From: Alkalibacter rhizosphaerae | GTDB lineage: Bacteria; Bacillota; Clostridia; Eubacteriales; Alkalibacteraceae | Reading direction: 5' to 3' | Assembly: GCF_017352215.1 (NCBI RefSeq) | Contig: NZ_CP071444.1 | Span: 2,232,001-2,296,000 of the forward strand | Length of the DNA: 64,000 nucleotides | Shown: piece by piece, positions 1 through 8,441 of the stretch | Layout of the letters: each line of letters opens with the position of its first letter | Numbering within the stretch: the first letter of the stretch is position 1 | Made by a program: the position numbers and the translations under genes | Notes under the pieces: model-generated | The model's input: the letters and a program-made list of their open reading frames with translations, nothing else | The model's database searches: none | Told to the model about the DNA's origin: nothing

Positions 1-102
1 GATCTGCCAACGGATCAATATGATCTCCCTGTTGATTATGTAGTGACAAAAGATGAATTGATCGATACCAGAAAAGAGCGAGGGAGAATGGAACATGCAT
101 GA
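1..102 (+). CDS. 3' end of an unidentified CDS, truncated by the window start
   Basis: An open frame enters from the left edge and stops with TGA at 100-102, giving a 33-residue, charged C-terminal tail that ends in RMEHA. Its last 8 bases overlap the start of the corrinoid-protein gene at 95, so the two are probably translationally coupled in one operon. Genes immediately upstream of corrinoid proteins are often their methyltransferase partners, but this tail carries no motif that identifies a family. That role is only a guess from position. Confidence 0.6.
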   Translation, partial: DLPTDQYDLPVDYVVTKDELIDTRKERGRMEHA

Positions 103-733
103 AGCATTGGTAAAAGCCATAACCGAGTTGAATGAGGAAAAAGTGCTCAAGATCATCAAAGCGGAACTGGAAAAGGGAACGGACAGCAACGAATTGTTGT
201 CGGTCCTTCAGCAGGGAATGGACAATGTAGGCGCCTTGTATGAAAAAAGCGAGTACTTCATTGCTGACTTGATCATGTCCGGCATCATTTTTCGTGAAGT
301 GCTGGATTTGGAGGCCATGCGATTCCATAAGGATTACGTTGGGGAAAAACCCGTCGGAACCATTATCCTGGGAACGGTTCGGGGAGACCTACACGATATC
401 GGAAAAGATATCTTCAAAGACCTGGCCAACTCTGCCGGATTTCAAGTATATGATCTTGGGGTGGACGTGGACCCCAAAAAATTCGTGGACAAATATCTGG
501 AAACCAAAGCGGATATCGTCGGCATGAGCGGTGTACTCAGCCTTGCCATAACAGGAATGAAGGAAACGGTGGATCTTTTTGAAGAAGCCGGACTTCGAGA
601 CAAGGTGAAGATCATCGTTGGCGGCAATCTGATCAATAAGGACTCGGCGGCATTCATTGGCGCTGACGGGCATTCCAACAATGCCATGGAAGGGTTGAAG
701 ATTTGTAAATCCTGGATCAAAAATAAGGCATAG
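95..733 (+). CDS. Corrinoid protein of a methyltransferase system (MtbC/MtvC type)
   Basis: This 212-residue protein carries a cobamide that shuttles a methyl group between a substrate-specific methyltransferase and a second methyltransferase. An N-terminal helical cap (about 1-85) precedes a Rossmann-like B12-binding domain (about 88-210). The DLHDIG motif at residues 98-103 supplies the lower cobalt ligand, His100, and a VGMSGVL segment and a GG(N) loop follow. Length and architecture match stand-alone corrinoid proteins of methylamine- and aryl-O-demethylase systems. The methyl donor cannot be read from sequence. It overlaps the preceding gene by 8 nt and is followed after 12 nt by a GntR regulator. 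A paralogue of equal length lies at 45230-45868. Confidence 0.9.
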   Translation: MHEALVKAITELNEEKVLKIIKAELEKGTDSNELLSVLQQGMDNVGALYEKSEYFIADLIMSGIIFREVLDLEAMRFHKDYVGEKPVGTIILGTVRGDLHDIGKDIFKDLANSAGFQVYDLGVDVDPKKFVDKYLETKADIVGMSGVLSLAITGMKETVDLFEEAGLRDKVKIIVGGNLINKDSAAFIGADGHSNNAMEGLKICKSWIKNKA

Positions 734-745
734 GGAGGTGAATCC

Positions 746-1471
746 ATGGGATCACCCATCTATTTAAAAATCGTAGAAGACATAAAAAGTAAAATCAATT
801 CCGGGGAAATCAAACCTGGGGACATGATCAAATCAGAGAACATGTTGTGTGACGAATTCGATGTAAGCAGGATGACGGTCCGAAAATCTCTTACTGTTCT
901 GGCCAGCGAAGGCTACATTTATTCTGTTCCTGGAAAGGGCAATTTTGTCAACGAACCCAATCAGGACAAATACATTCTATATTTCAATGAGATGACCAGC
1001 CTGGAAGGCAGCGTGGAAGACACCCAGTTGCTTGATGTCAACATCATCAAACCCACCATGGAGATCATCTTTCATTTGCAGATCCCGGAAAACAAAAGGG
1101 TGGTGCTGATCCGAAGGGTATTTCTAAGCGATGACAATCCGGTGGCCTACGACGTGAAGTACATTCCGTATTATCGAGGGATGCCCATCGTTGAAAAGGA
1201 AATACACTACGCAACATTTCCAGAGATCGTGGCAAAAAAGAAATCTCTTTTTGCCATCCATAAAGAATTAAAAATAAAAGTGCAAAAGCCTGATGAAGAA
1301 ATTCAGGACATCTTGAACATTGATGTGACAGAACCGGTCATGGCCATCGAACAGCGGCTTTTGGATGAAGGCAACCGACCCATAGGGTGGGGTGTGACCT
1401 TCTTCAAGGGGGATTTTTTCCATCTGCAGGCCGTATCCACTTTTGTCGATCAAGGCAACAGTATTTATTGA
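746..1471 (+). CDS. GntR-family transcriptional regulator with UTRA domain (HutC subfamily)
   Basis: This is a 241-residue DNA-binding protein. Residues about 1-70 form a GntR winged helix-turn-helix, with the typical SPIYLKI start, a GDMIKSE loop, a DVSRMTVRKSL recognition helix and a PGKGNFV wing. The rest resembles a UTRA ligand-binding domain, which senses a small molecule. The start has a strong GGGAGGTGA site. It sits 12 nt behind the corrinoid-protein gene and about 65 nt before a palindrome (1537-1552) whose core, GTATATAC, matches the GTxTAxAC operator pattern of this subfamily. I infer that it represses the DUF1638 gene and the three other units carrying the same palindrome. The effector is unknown. 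Confidence 0.88.
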   Translation: MGSPIYLKIVEDIKSKINSGEIKPGDMIKSENMLCDEFDVSRMTVRKSLTVLASEGYIYSVPGKGNFVNEPNQDKYILYFNEMTSLEGSVEDTQLLDVNIIKPTMEIIFHLQIPENKRVVLIRRVFLSDDNPVAYDVKYIPYYRGMPIVEKEIHYATFPEIVAKKKSLFAIHKELKIKVQKPDEEIQDILNIDVTEPVMAIEQRLLDEGNRPIGWGVTFFKGDFFHLQAVSTFVDQGNSIY

Positions 1472-1498
1472 ATTTTTTCCATTTATTGACGTGAACGA

Positions 1499-1527
1499 TT
1501 GTCAAAAAAACAGCGATGTGTTACAAT
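1499..1527 (+). promoter_or_regulatory. Promoter of the DUF1638 gene
   Basis: A TTGTCA -35 box (1499-1504) and a TACAAT -10 box (1522-1527) are separated by 17 nt. The predicted start near 1534 places the palindrome at 1537-1552 directly over the initial transcribed region. Confidence 0.65.
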
Positions 1528-1536
1528 AATATCATA

Positions 1537-1552
1537 ACTTGTATATACATGT
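1537..1552. promoter_or_regulatory. Palindromic operator, copy 1 (candidate GntR site)
   Basis: ACTTGTATATACATGT differs at one base from the perfect palindrome ACTTGTATATACAAGT. It lies 9 bp downstream of the -10 box and just before the ribosome-binding site of the DUF1638 gene. Three more copies lie at 30977, 45199 and 51359, in the same position relative to a promoter. Confidence 0.7.
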
Positions 1553-1563
1553 GAGGGAAAGAC

Positions 1564-2247
1564 ATGGCAAATTTGATCATAGCTTGTGATACATTAAAAT
1601 ATGAAGTATTGTTGGCCCAGGCAAGGACCGGAAATAAAGATCCGATCCACTGGGTGGACGGCATGCTGCACATGGACCCGGATCGATTGCGAAGCGAGTT
1701 GCAAAATCTGCTAGATCAAGACGGCTCATGGGATCATGTCTTATTTGCCTACGGCAATTGTGGAAATGGACTTGTGGGATTGCATTCAAAGAAATATACC
1801 GTCGTAGTCCCAAAAACGGCAGATTGCATATCCATGCTTTTGCATAAACGGGAAGAAACCATTACCCGAGACACTTATTTTTTGACAAAGGGTTGGATCG
1901 AACTGGAAAAAAATATCATCAAAGAATACACCCACTGTCTGGAGAAATACGGGGAAGAAAAGACCCGGCAAATTTTCCAAGTGATGCTGCATAATTACAA
2001 TCACTTGATATTGATCGATTCCGGCGCTTATGACATTGAAGAGTATATGGATGTGTCGGAAGAACTTGCTCGAAAGATCCGTCTGGATTTCAGTGTCAAA
2101 CAAGGTGGAGTCGGATTTTTGGAGAAATTGTTTTCAGAAAACTGGGATGATGAGTTTTGTGTGGTGGAGAAGGGCAAGTCCATCGGAATGGACGATTTTG
2201 GATTGTCTGGATTTACTCAAATCAACACGGTGCCGGACTTCATGTAG
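1564..2247 (+). CDS. DUF1638 domain protein
   Basis: This 227-residue protein opens with an LIIACDTLKYEV segment and contains a YGNCGNG motif near residue 62 and a DC pair near residue 82. Conserved cysteines of this kind suggest a metal or cofactor site. There is no signal peptide or membrane segment. I recognise it as a DUF1638 protein, a family often found beside corrinoid proteins and methyltransferases in methanogens and acetogens but without a settled function. It is expressed as a single gene from a promoter with the shared palindrome, next to a GntR regulator and a corrinoid-protein gene. That supports a role in methyl-group metabolism or corrinoid handling. The start follows a GTGAGGGA site. 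Confidence 0.8.
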   Translation: MANLIIACDTLKYEVLLAQARTGNKDPIHWVDGMLHMDPDRLRSELQNLLDQDGSWDHVLFAYGNCGNGLVGLHSKKYTVVVPKTADCISMLLHKREETITRDTYFLTKGWIELEKNIIKEYTHCLEKYGEEKTRQIFQVMLHNYNHLILIDSGAYDIEEYMDVSEELARKIRLDFSVKQGGVGFLEKLFSENWDDEFCVVEKGKSIGMDDFGLSGFTQINTVPDFM

Positions 2248-2248
2248 T

Positions 2249-2292
2249 AAAAGCACTTTCCGAAAGTAAGGGGGGGCTTTTATTTTTTTTTG
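2249..2292 (+). terminator. Intrinsic terminator after the DUF1638 gene
   Basis: An AAAAGC / GCTTTT outer stem encloses a CTTTC / GAAAG inner hairpin and a G run, followed by a long T tract. Confidence 0.7.
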
Positions 2293-2318
2293 TACAAATT
2301 GTAGAAACCATGTAAAAT
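2290..2318 (+). promoter_or_regulatory. Promoter of the marR-like gene
   Basis: TTGTAC (2290-2295) and TAAAAT (2313-2318) are spaced by 17 nt. The boxes lie directly behind the preceding terminator and 75 nt before the chosen ATG. Confidence 0.5.
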
Positions 2319-2393
2319 TATCGTTTTATGTTGCTTTATTCCAAGAAATTCAGTACAATATATTTTGATAGTCAAAGTATTTGGAGGAGTCCT

Positions 2394-2837
2394 ATGAATG
2401 AAGTGAAAAACATTTTAAACGATACCCTGGTGCTGTTGTTCAACCTGGTCCTAAAAACCGAAGAAAAATTCCTGCATCAAGTCGGGTGCAAGGATCTGTC
2501 CATCAATGAGATCCACGTGATCGAGGCCATTGGCAAGAATGAGAATCCCACCATGGGACCTGTAGCAGCGGAACTGAGTGTTACTTTGAGGACATTGACC
2601 ACCTCGGTCAACAACCTGGAAAAAAAAGAATACGTATTGCGAAAAAGAGGCGTCAAGGATCGACGGATGGTATTTTTGTCGTTGACGGAAAAAGGCCAGA
2701 AGATCTATGATCTTCACCGGGAATTTCACGACGACATGATCAATCAAATCGTCAACAATTTGAATAAAAGCGAAGAACAAGCATTGATGAAAGGGTTGAG
2801 TAATTTGATCGACTATTTCATGACAAATTATAAATAA
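2394..2837 (+). CDS. MarR-family transcriptional regulator
   Basis: This is a 147-residue winged-helix regulator. A helical dimerisation N-terminus precedes the HTH (about residues 45-75, with SVTLRTLTTSVNNLEKK as recognition region) and the wing RKRGVKDRRMVFLSLTEKG, which has the typical DRR motif of MarR proteins. The frame is open further upstream to 2328, but ATG 2394 has a GGAGGAG site at good spacing and gives the usual family length. A degV-type gene follows after 11 nt, so the pair is probably co-transcribed. The arrangement suggests control of lipid uptake or membrane composition, but no ligand or operator can be assigned. Confidence 0.85.
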   Translation: MNEVKNILNDTLVLLFNLVLKTEEKFLHQVGCKDLSINEIHVIEAIGKNENPTMGPVAAELSVTLRTLTTSVNNLEKKEYVLRKRGVKDRRMVFLSLTEKGQKIYDLHREFHDDMINQIVNNLNKSEEQALMKGLSNLIDYFMTNYK

Positions 2838-2848
2838 GGGGTGTGAGC

Positions 2849-3700
2849 ATGGCTGTACGTTTGATAACAGATAGCGCCAGCGATTTGCCATTGGCGTTGG
2901 AAAAAGAATTTCAGGCAAAGATCGTACCATTGACGGTGAATTTTGGAGAAAATGAGCATTACAAAGACCGCTTCGAGATCACATCGGAAGAATTTTTCAA
3001 AAAACTGGCTGACGGTGACGTAACTCCCTTTACCTCCCAGGTAAACCCGGGGGAATTTGAAGTCGTATTCAAAGAAGTGCTGGAGAATGGTGATGACATC
3101 GTGGGTGTGTTTTTATCAGCAGAATTGAGCGGTACCTACAATTCGGCGGTTTTGGCAAGAGAAAGCCTGTCAGAGTACAGGGACCGGATCCACCTGGTCG
3201 ATTCCGAATCCGTCAGTTTGGGACTTTCTTTATTGATAAAGAATGCAGGACGATTGGTCCAAAAAGGATTGAATGCAAAAGAAGTGGCAGTCCGTTTGGA
3301 AAATATGAAAAGAAAAATGGAAACGATCATCGTGGTGGATACCCTGGAGTATTTGCGCAAAGGGGGAAGACTCTCTGCCGGAGCTGCATTTATAGGCAGC
3401 GTATTGAACCTGAAGCCTATTTTGACCATCAAAGACGGAAAACTTGTAGCAAAGGACAAGGTTCGCGGTCGGAAAAAAGCCATTAAATGGATCAAGGACT
3501 GGATCGACGAGAACAAATTTGTACTTGCAGACAAGACCGTGTTTTTGGTCCATGCAGCAGCAGCGGAGTATATGGAGGAACTGAAAATAGCCATTGAAAG
3601 TACATATCAACCGAAAGAGATCCTTTTCACACAGGTCGGAGGTGTGGTGGGGACCCACTCGGGCCCCGGCGCCATCGGTATATGTTTCATCAACGATTGA
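2849..3700 (+). CDS. DegV family protein (fatty-acid-binding)
   Basis: This 283-residue protein has the hallmarks of the DegV/EDD fold: ITDSASDLP at the N-terminus, FTSQVNPGEF near residue 65, LSAELSGTYNSA near residue 95 and LRKGGRLSAGAAFIGSVLNLKPIL around residues 168-190. Members bind a long-chain fatty acid between two domains, and some (FakB) present it to the fatty-acid kinase FakA. No fakA is visible here. An earlier in-frame GTG exists at 2843, but ATG 2849 is better placed behind AAGGGGTG. The 3' end overlaps the convergent hydrolase gene by 11 nt. Confidence 0.88.
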   Translation: MAVRLITDSASDLPLALEKEFQAKIVPLTVNFGENEHYKDRFEITSEEFFKKLADGDVTPFTSQVNPGEFEVVFKEVLENGDDIVGVFLSAELSGTYNSAVLARESLSEYRDRIHLVDSESVSLGLSLLIKNAGRLVQKGLNAKEVAVRLENMKRKMETIIVVDTLEYLRKGGRLSAGAAFIGSVLNLKPILTIKDGKLVAKDKVRGRKKAIKWIKDWIDENKFVLADKTVFLVHAAAAEYMEELKIAIESTYQPKEILFTQVGGVVGTHSGPGAIGICFIND

Positions 3701-4613
3701 GAAAGGCGACGATATCCTCGTATACCCGTTCCCGTCCGACTTCATTGAGGATCTCATGACGATATCCCGGATAGAGGATGGAAGCGCAATTCTCAGCCTC
3801 GTTATCGCCGCTGCAAAAGAAATCGGTCAGCCAGGCGATATCCTTACCCATGTTTCCAACAGGATCTTCACTTCCCGACAGGAAGAGGAGGTCCTGTTTC
3901 TTTTTCATTCGAGCCATGTTGACGAGATCGTTGCAATGGATCAATCCTTCCACCAGATCCAGATAAAATTGGCTGGAACAAACGAAACCGCACAGTGGAT
4001 CCTCCATGTATTCATCCACGATCCTTTCATCCCGGCTCAACCAGTCAAATGGTGTACGGGGATCGGGAACGGACTTGGCATAGGCGCCAAAAACCAGTTT
4101 GTCCATGAAGGGAGAAGGAGCCCAGGGTTTTTTTACAGAGCGAAGGGTTTTTGCCAGCAATCGGGCGCTTTTCATGACCAATGGAGCCAATCCCCGAGAT
4201 GAACCGGAGAGGATGACTTTGCTTCTTTCCTTGTCGTGGAACTCAATGCAGTAACTGCGCAGCAGCAAAGATCCCATGCTGTGTCCCAGCAGGATTGGTG
4301 GCCTGTCGTGTTCGGAAGTGATCATGTCAATAAATGTGCTGATGTCCTGTACGACGGCAAACCAGCCTTCCCGATCCGCAAAATGTCCAAGACGTCCATT
4401 TTGAACGCTTTGCCCGTGTCCACGCAGGTCCATGGCGTAGACGTGAAATCCCTGTTCGTTCAGATAGGTCGCAAAATGGTCGTATCTGCTGGCGTGCTCC
4501 GCCATGCCGTGGACGATAAGCAGTGGTTTTGCATTGGTGGTTTGGGACATCCATTTATACCAGAAAATTTGTTGTTGATCTGCCGTGGTAAAAGATCCAC
4601 CGGATCGCATCAT
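3690..4613 (-). CDS. Alpha/beta hydrolase, monoacylglycerol-lipase-like
   Basis: This is a 307-residue serine hydrolase of the serine aminopeptidase S33 / monoglyceride-lipase group. The oxyanion segment is IVHGMAEHASRY (about 33-44), the nucleophile lies in GHSMGS (Ser112), and the acid and base are probably the Asp in SGSEDPVG (near 250) and the His in GYRHEI (near 288). MDLRGHGQS (61-69) is typical of the group. There is no signal peptide, so it is cytoplasmic. The true substrate (acylglycerol, lysophospholipid or other ester) is not evident. It is a single gene, convergent with degV and divergent from the NAD-kinase-like gene. ATG at 4613 or 4610 follows a GGGGGCG site. Confidence 0.85.
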   Translation of the reverse strand: MMRSGGSFTTADQQQIFWYKWMSQTTNAKPLLIVHGMAEHASRYDHFATYLNEQGFHVYAMDLRGHGQSVQNGRLGHFADREGWFAVVQDISTFIDMITSEHDRPPILLGHSMGSLLLRSYCIEFHDKERSKVILSGSSRGLAPLVMKSARLLAKTLRSVKKPWAPSPFMDKLVFGAYAKSVPDPRTPFDWLSRDERIVDEYMEDPLCGFVCSSQFYLDLVEGLIHCNDLVNMARMKKKQDLLFLSGSEDPVGNMGKDIAWLTDFFCSGDNEAENCASILYPGYRHEILNEVGRERVYEDIVAFLNR

Positions 4614-4723
4614 TTGTTACGCCCCCTTTTTCTCTTATTATAGCACGTTGAAGAAGTGGTTTCCTGTGCTGTTTTTTGGGTAGATAAGAAGAGTCTATAG
4701 ATTTGGAACAGGAGTGAAAAAAT

Positions 4724-5716
4724 ATGAAAACGATCGGTATTATAGCAAACCCCAATTCCGGGAAAGATATTCGACGATTATTCTCCTATGCGTTGACGAT
4801 CGGCAACAATGAAAAAGCAAATATGGTGGAACGCATGATTTTGGGTGCCCAGGATTTGGGAGTGGAAAAGTTTCTGGTCATGCCGGACGCCTACAACATG
4901 GGTGCCAGCATCAAAAATACATTAGAGAACAACGATGATATGAAATCGGAATTGCATGTTCTGGATTTCCCACTCAAGAATTCATGGAAGGACACCGTAT
5001 TGGCTGCCGAGCAAATGGAAGAAGCGGGAGCGGACTGCATCATCGTTTTGGGCGGTGACGGAACCAGCCGGCTCCTTGGAAGAGTTCGTACTTCCGTTCC
5101 CATCATCAGTGTTTCTACGGGAACCAATAACGTATATCCGGAGTTTTTGGAAGGAACGGTGGCCGGAATGGCAGCAGCTGTCGTCACTGCTTTTGGTCCA
5201 AAGACGGAGTATGTGCATCGGGACAAGATGATGGAGATCTACCTCAACGGAGATCACGTGGATGTGGCATTGGTTGATGCAGTCGTCACCAGCAATTTTT
5301 TTGTTGGCAGCAGAGCCATTTGGGATCTGGATGAAATAAAGGAAGTCATGGTCACCCGAGCCCATCCATCGGCGATCGGATTTTCAGCAGTTATTGGTGT
5401 ACAAGCGGTCAGCTTGCCGGAAGATGACTTCGGATATCGGATCAAGCTTCACGAAGGCACAAAAAAAACCCTGGTACCTTTCAGTCCAGGGAAGATGACG
5501 GAAGTATCCACACAGGCTCCAGTGCGAATGGAGTTGGATCAAACCTACGTGGTCAAAACAGACTATGCCGGCACCCTGGCTTTGGACGGAGAGAGGACCG
5601 TCACATTCAAAGCAGGCGATACCCTTGGCTTTGTACTTCGACGCAAGGGCCCCAGCAGGGTGGACGTTTCAAAGGCATTGGAATTCGCAGTAGAGCATGA
5701 TTTTTTTGCGCGCTGA
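4724..5716 (+). CDS. ATP-NAD kinase family protein (AcoX-like)
   Basis: This 330-residue protein begins with IGIIANPNSGKDIRRL and has the GGDGTSR motif (about 110-116) that binds nucleotide in the NAD kinase / diacylglycerol kinase superfamily. A STGTNN segment follows near residue 130. The length and the NPNSGKD start match the AcoX-like ATP-NAD kinase branch rather than the housekeeping NAD kinase NadK. The acceptor is therefore uncertain, and NAD is only one possibility. It is monocistronic, starts behind an AGGAGTG site and converges with the LiaF-like gene. Confidence 0.8.
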   Translation: MKTIGIIANPNSGKDIRRLFSYALTIGNNEKANMVERMILGAQDLGVEKFLVMPDAYNMGASIKNTLENNDDMKSELHVLDFPLKNSWKDTVLAAEQMEEAGADCIIVLGGDGTSRLLGRVRTSVPIISVSTGTNNVYPEFLEGTVAGMAAAVVTAFGPKTEYVHRDKMMEIYLNGDHVDVALVDAVVTSNFFVGSRAIWDLDEIKEVMVTRAHPSAIGFSAVIGVQAVSLPEDDFGYRIKLHEGTKKTLVPFSPGKMTEVSTQAPVRMELDQTYVVKTDYAGTLALDGERTVTFKAGDTLGFVLRRKGPSRVDVSKALEFAVEHDFFAR

Positions 5717-5733
5717 ATCCAATCAAAACGCTG

Positions 5734-6666
5734 TCAATAGCGATGGAATTGAACTTCACCCAAGCCTACTTCCAAGTTGAGTTCAATAGTATTCGCGCCG
5801 TCTAAATGGTTTGTACTGGTGTAGGTATTTCCTTCTTTTGCAAGATTCAATCCGTCGATATTGGTGGAATTCAAGGCTCCGTTCATATGAATGACTAATG
5901 CGGCACTTTCAGGGATATAAATGTCGACCTGGGAAACCCCGCTTTTCATGTTGAAAACCGAATGCTCCAAGCTGTCCCCCAGCCGAACGGACATTTTACC
6001 TGCGCCCAGGGCCAGGTCCATTTTTGTCAATGATACATGAGAAAGATCCAATTCCGCATCCACAGCTCCGCTTTCCATGTCGATGGACCAGGGGATGTCT
6101 TCGTTGATTGTCAGATTCAACTCGTTGTCCGATGAATCACCGATGTTGACTACATTGCCCCTATTGTTGATGTCGATTTCAGCGACACCGTTGGTGACAT
6201 CATCCAGTTCCACGTACAAATCGTCGATGGTCGTGTTTAGGGACAACAGATCCTCCGATGAACCGGAGTCCAGCTGAAAACGAGTAGCGCCTATACGCAA
6301 TTGGAGTTCCCCTTCTGATATGGTTTCCGCCATAGGATAGGAATAATCGTCCTCAACCCGGTTTTCCTGGCCTGGGATCCCGTTGTTGCCATTGTTGTCG
6401 ATGTTGTTGGAAAAAGGATTTCCGACTTGAAGGAAGATGGAATAGCCAATGATGACAAGCAGAAAGACCACCCAGAGGATCCTTTCCACCGTTTTGTTTT
6501 GAACGATCAACCCTGCACCGACAAAAACGATGATCAAAGGCCATAGACGGGTGAATGCGGTAATAAGGTATCGCATGTTGTAATCAAAGATGTTCAGATT
6601 ATTTAAAAACCACAACAATCCCAAGATCACCAATACTGCACCTAAAAATATATTTCTATTTTTCAT
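5734..6666 (-). CDS. LiaF-like membrane protein, envelope stress type
   Basis: This is a 310-residue protein. Its N-terminal 90 residues hold three or four hydrophobic segments (FLGAVLVILGLLWFLNNL, LWPLIIVFVGAGLIV, ILWVVFLLVIIGYSIFL). After a charged linker comes a beta-rich extracytoplasmic domain (about 115-310) with repeated 'toastrack'-like strands, as in LiaF and DUF4097-type proteins. In Bacillus such proteins tune a two-component system that responds to cell-wall antibiotics. No histidine kinase or response regulator is adjacent here. The start overlaps the upstream pspC-type gene by 11 nt, so both form one operon. Confidence 0.78.
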   Translation of the reverse strand: MKNRNIFLGAVLVILGLLWFLNNLNIFDYNMRYLITAFTRLWPLIIVFVGAGLIVQNKTVERILWVVFLLVIIGYSIFLQVGNPFSNNIDNNGNNGIPGQENRVEDDYSYPMAETISEGELQLRIGATRFQLDSGSSEDLLSLNTTIDDLYVELDDVTNGVAEIDINNRGNVVNIGDSSDNELNLTINEDIPWSIDMESGAVDAELDLSHVSLTKMDLALGAGKMSVRLGDSLEHSVFNMKSGVSQVDIYIPESAALVIHMNGALNSTNIDGLNLAKEGNTYTSTNHLDGANTIELNLEVGLGEVQFHRY

Positions 6667-7078
6667 TTGTATCGTTCCTTCCTCTTAAGATCAAGTAAGC
6701 GCCTACTCCGATCAAGGCAGCGGGCCATAACAATTCATCAAAAAATATGAATCGAAAGTTTTTCATCAACAACACCAAGCCGGCAATGATCAAAATGGCG
6801 GCCAGGACCTTTCGCTGATCGTCGGAACGGTCGGTGCCTTCTGCAGGTGTGTCCGTTTCCGATGGTGCCTGCCAACCGGAGTCCCTCTGCAATTCGTCCT
6901 CATAAGGTAGTACAATAGCAGCTACCAAATACAATAAAAAACCTGTGCCATAGAACAGGGCGGTCGCCGCCCAAATGATTCGAATGATGGAAGCGTCGAT
7001 GTCAAAATACTTGGACAACCCCCCACATACTCCCAATATCATTTTATCTGATCTGGATTTATACAATCTACCTTTCAT
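6656..7078 (-). CDS. PspC domain membrane protein
   Basis: This 140-residue protein begins with a PspC domain: LYKSRSDKMILGVCGGLSKYF, then a membrane segment through TALFYGTGFLLYLVAAIVLP (about 35-60). A polar linker and two further hydrophobic stretches (VLAAILIIAGLVLLM and LLWPAALIGVGAYLIL) follow. PspC proteins sense or relay membrane stress. It is translationally coupled to the LiaF-like gene, which suggests a two-protein envelope-stress module. The start at 7078 is supported by a GGAGGG site. Confidence 0.85.
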   Translation of the reverse strand: MKGRLYKSRSDKMILGVCGGLSKYFDIDASIIRIIWAATALFYGTGFLLYLVAAIVLPYEDELQRDSGWQAPSETDTPAEGTDRSDDQRKVLAAILIIAGLVLLMKNFRFIFFDELLWPAALIGVGAYLILRGRNDTNEK

Positions 7079-7189
7079 GTAAATCCCTCCTCGGATATAA
7101 TACTAATAGACCAAGATTAGAGGAAGATTAAAACCCGATTATTTGAACATTATAACGCAATGAATTTTGAAGGGAGGGACGGCATACCG

Positions 7190-8371
7190 ATGAAACAGCT
7201 CAAAGTATATCACCAGTTGATGAAAGATCCGGGTGTGGAGTTGTACCGCACCTATATACTGGAAAAAAACAAAGATAAACAACGGGAAATTGCAGAGCGG
7301 ATGATTGTTTATCTGTTGGATCATGGACAGAAAAAAGATGGGATCTTCAGTTGGAAAGATTATATTGCCCAAAGGGTGTTGGCGGATGAAAATTTGTTCT
7401 CCATGGGAGCGGAACAAAGACGACCCATGGTCAGGCCGGTGTTGCAAATGACACTGTCGGATCTGTATAAAATCCAGCAAATGATGAAAACAACATGGAC
7501 GGCTTATGGCCATGCCGCTTTTGACTTGCTCAACGGCATTTTTCAAGAGAAGGATACAAATCCGTTTGTAAAACTAAGTACGGCAGATCTTTTCAAGTGG
7601 TTGAAAAAATTTCATGAACAAAACGGCACCGGGATCTTTACATCCTCGTATGTATTCAAGTTGACAACAGATGGAACGGTCATTGGGGTCGATCATTTTG
7701 AGAAGGTTTCTTTCCAGGACCTGATCGGGTATCAGCGGCAGATGGATTCCATTCGTGAAAACGTGGAAAGTTTTCTACATGGGAAAGGATTCAACAACAT
7801 GCTGCTGTACGGAGATCGGGGCACCGGAAAATCTTCATCCGTAAAGGCACTACTCCACGAATATAAAGAAGAGGGACTGGCGGTCATCGAGATGAAAAAA
7901 GACCAGTTCATCCATTTTTCAAATATCAGCAATACCTTGCGGGGACGGCGCCAGAAGTGCATGGTTTTTATCGATGATTTGTCCTTTGAACCCAGTGAAA
8001 CCAGTTATAAAGAATTAAAGGCCGTTTTGGAAGGCAGCTTCGAATCAAAACCGGAAAACATCATGATGGTCGTCACTTCCAATAGAAGACATTTGATCAA
8101 AGAATCTTTTGCCGACCGGGAAACGGATATCCATGTCCGGGAAACGATAGGAGAGCAGCTGTCCCTATTCGATCGGTTTGGATTGATCGTCTACTTTGAT
8201 CAACCCGGCGAGGCGCTTTTTCAAGAAATGGTTTTGGAAATGGCCAGTCGGGAAGGGATCGTTCATTCAGAAGAAGAACTTTTGGCGTTGGCGAACCGTT
8301 GGAAAGTGGAAAAGGGCACCAAATCGGGACGAAGCGTACGACAATTTATTGATTCCCTGAAAAGACAGTAA
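7190..8371 (+). CDS. DUF815 family AAA ATPase
   Basis: This 393-residue protein has an N-terminal helical region of about 170 residues and then an AAA module: Walker A GDRGTGKSS (about 208-216), Walker B MVFIDDLSFEP (about 256-266), and a sensor-like VVTSNRRHLI followed by a lid. I recognise the family as DUF815, P-loop ATPases related to ClpX/DnaA-type AAA proteins with no settled role. An in-frame ATG at 7160 lacks a Shine-Dalgarno site, whereas ATG 7190 follows AGGGAGG, so I prefer it. It is divergent from the pspC gene. Confidence 0.82.
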   Translation: MKQLKVYHQLMKDPGVELYRTYILEKNKDKQREIAERMIVYLLDHGQKKDGIFSWKDYIAQRVLADENLFSMGAEQRRPMVRPVLQMTLSDLYKIQQMMKTTWTAYGHAAFDLLNGIFQEKDTNPFVKLSTADLFKWLKKFHEQNGTGIFTSSYVFKLTTDGTVIGVDHFEKVSFQDLIGYQRQMDSIRENVESFLHGKGFNNMLLYGDRGTGKSSSVKALLHEYKEEGLAVIEMKKDQFIHFSNISNTLRGRRQKCMVFIDDLSFEPSETSYKELKAVLEGSFESKPENIMMVVTSNRRHLIKESFADRETDIHVRETIGEQLSLFDRFGLIVYFDQPGEALFQEMVLEMASREGIVHSEEELLALANRWKVEKGTKSGRSVRQFIDSLKRQ

Positions 8372-8441
8372 AAGAGGATGGAGTATTTTACACCTTTGAC
8401 GGGCTGTGTTAAAATGAAACAAAAACTTTAGGAGGTCACCC

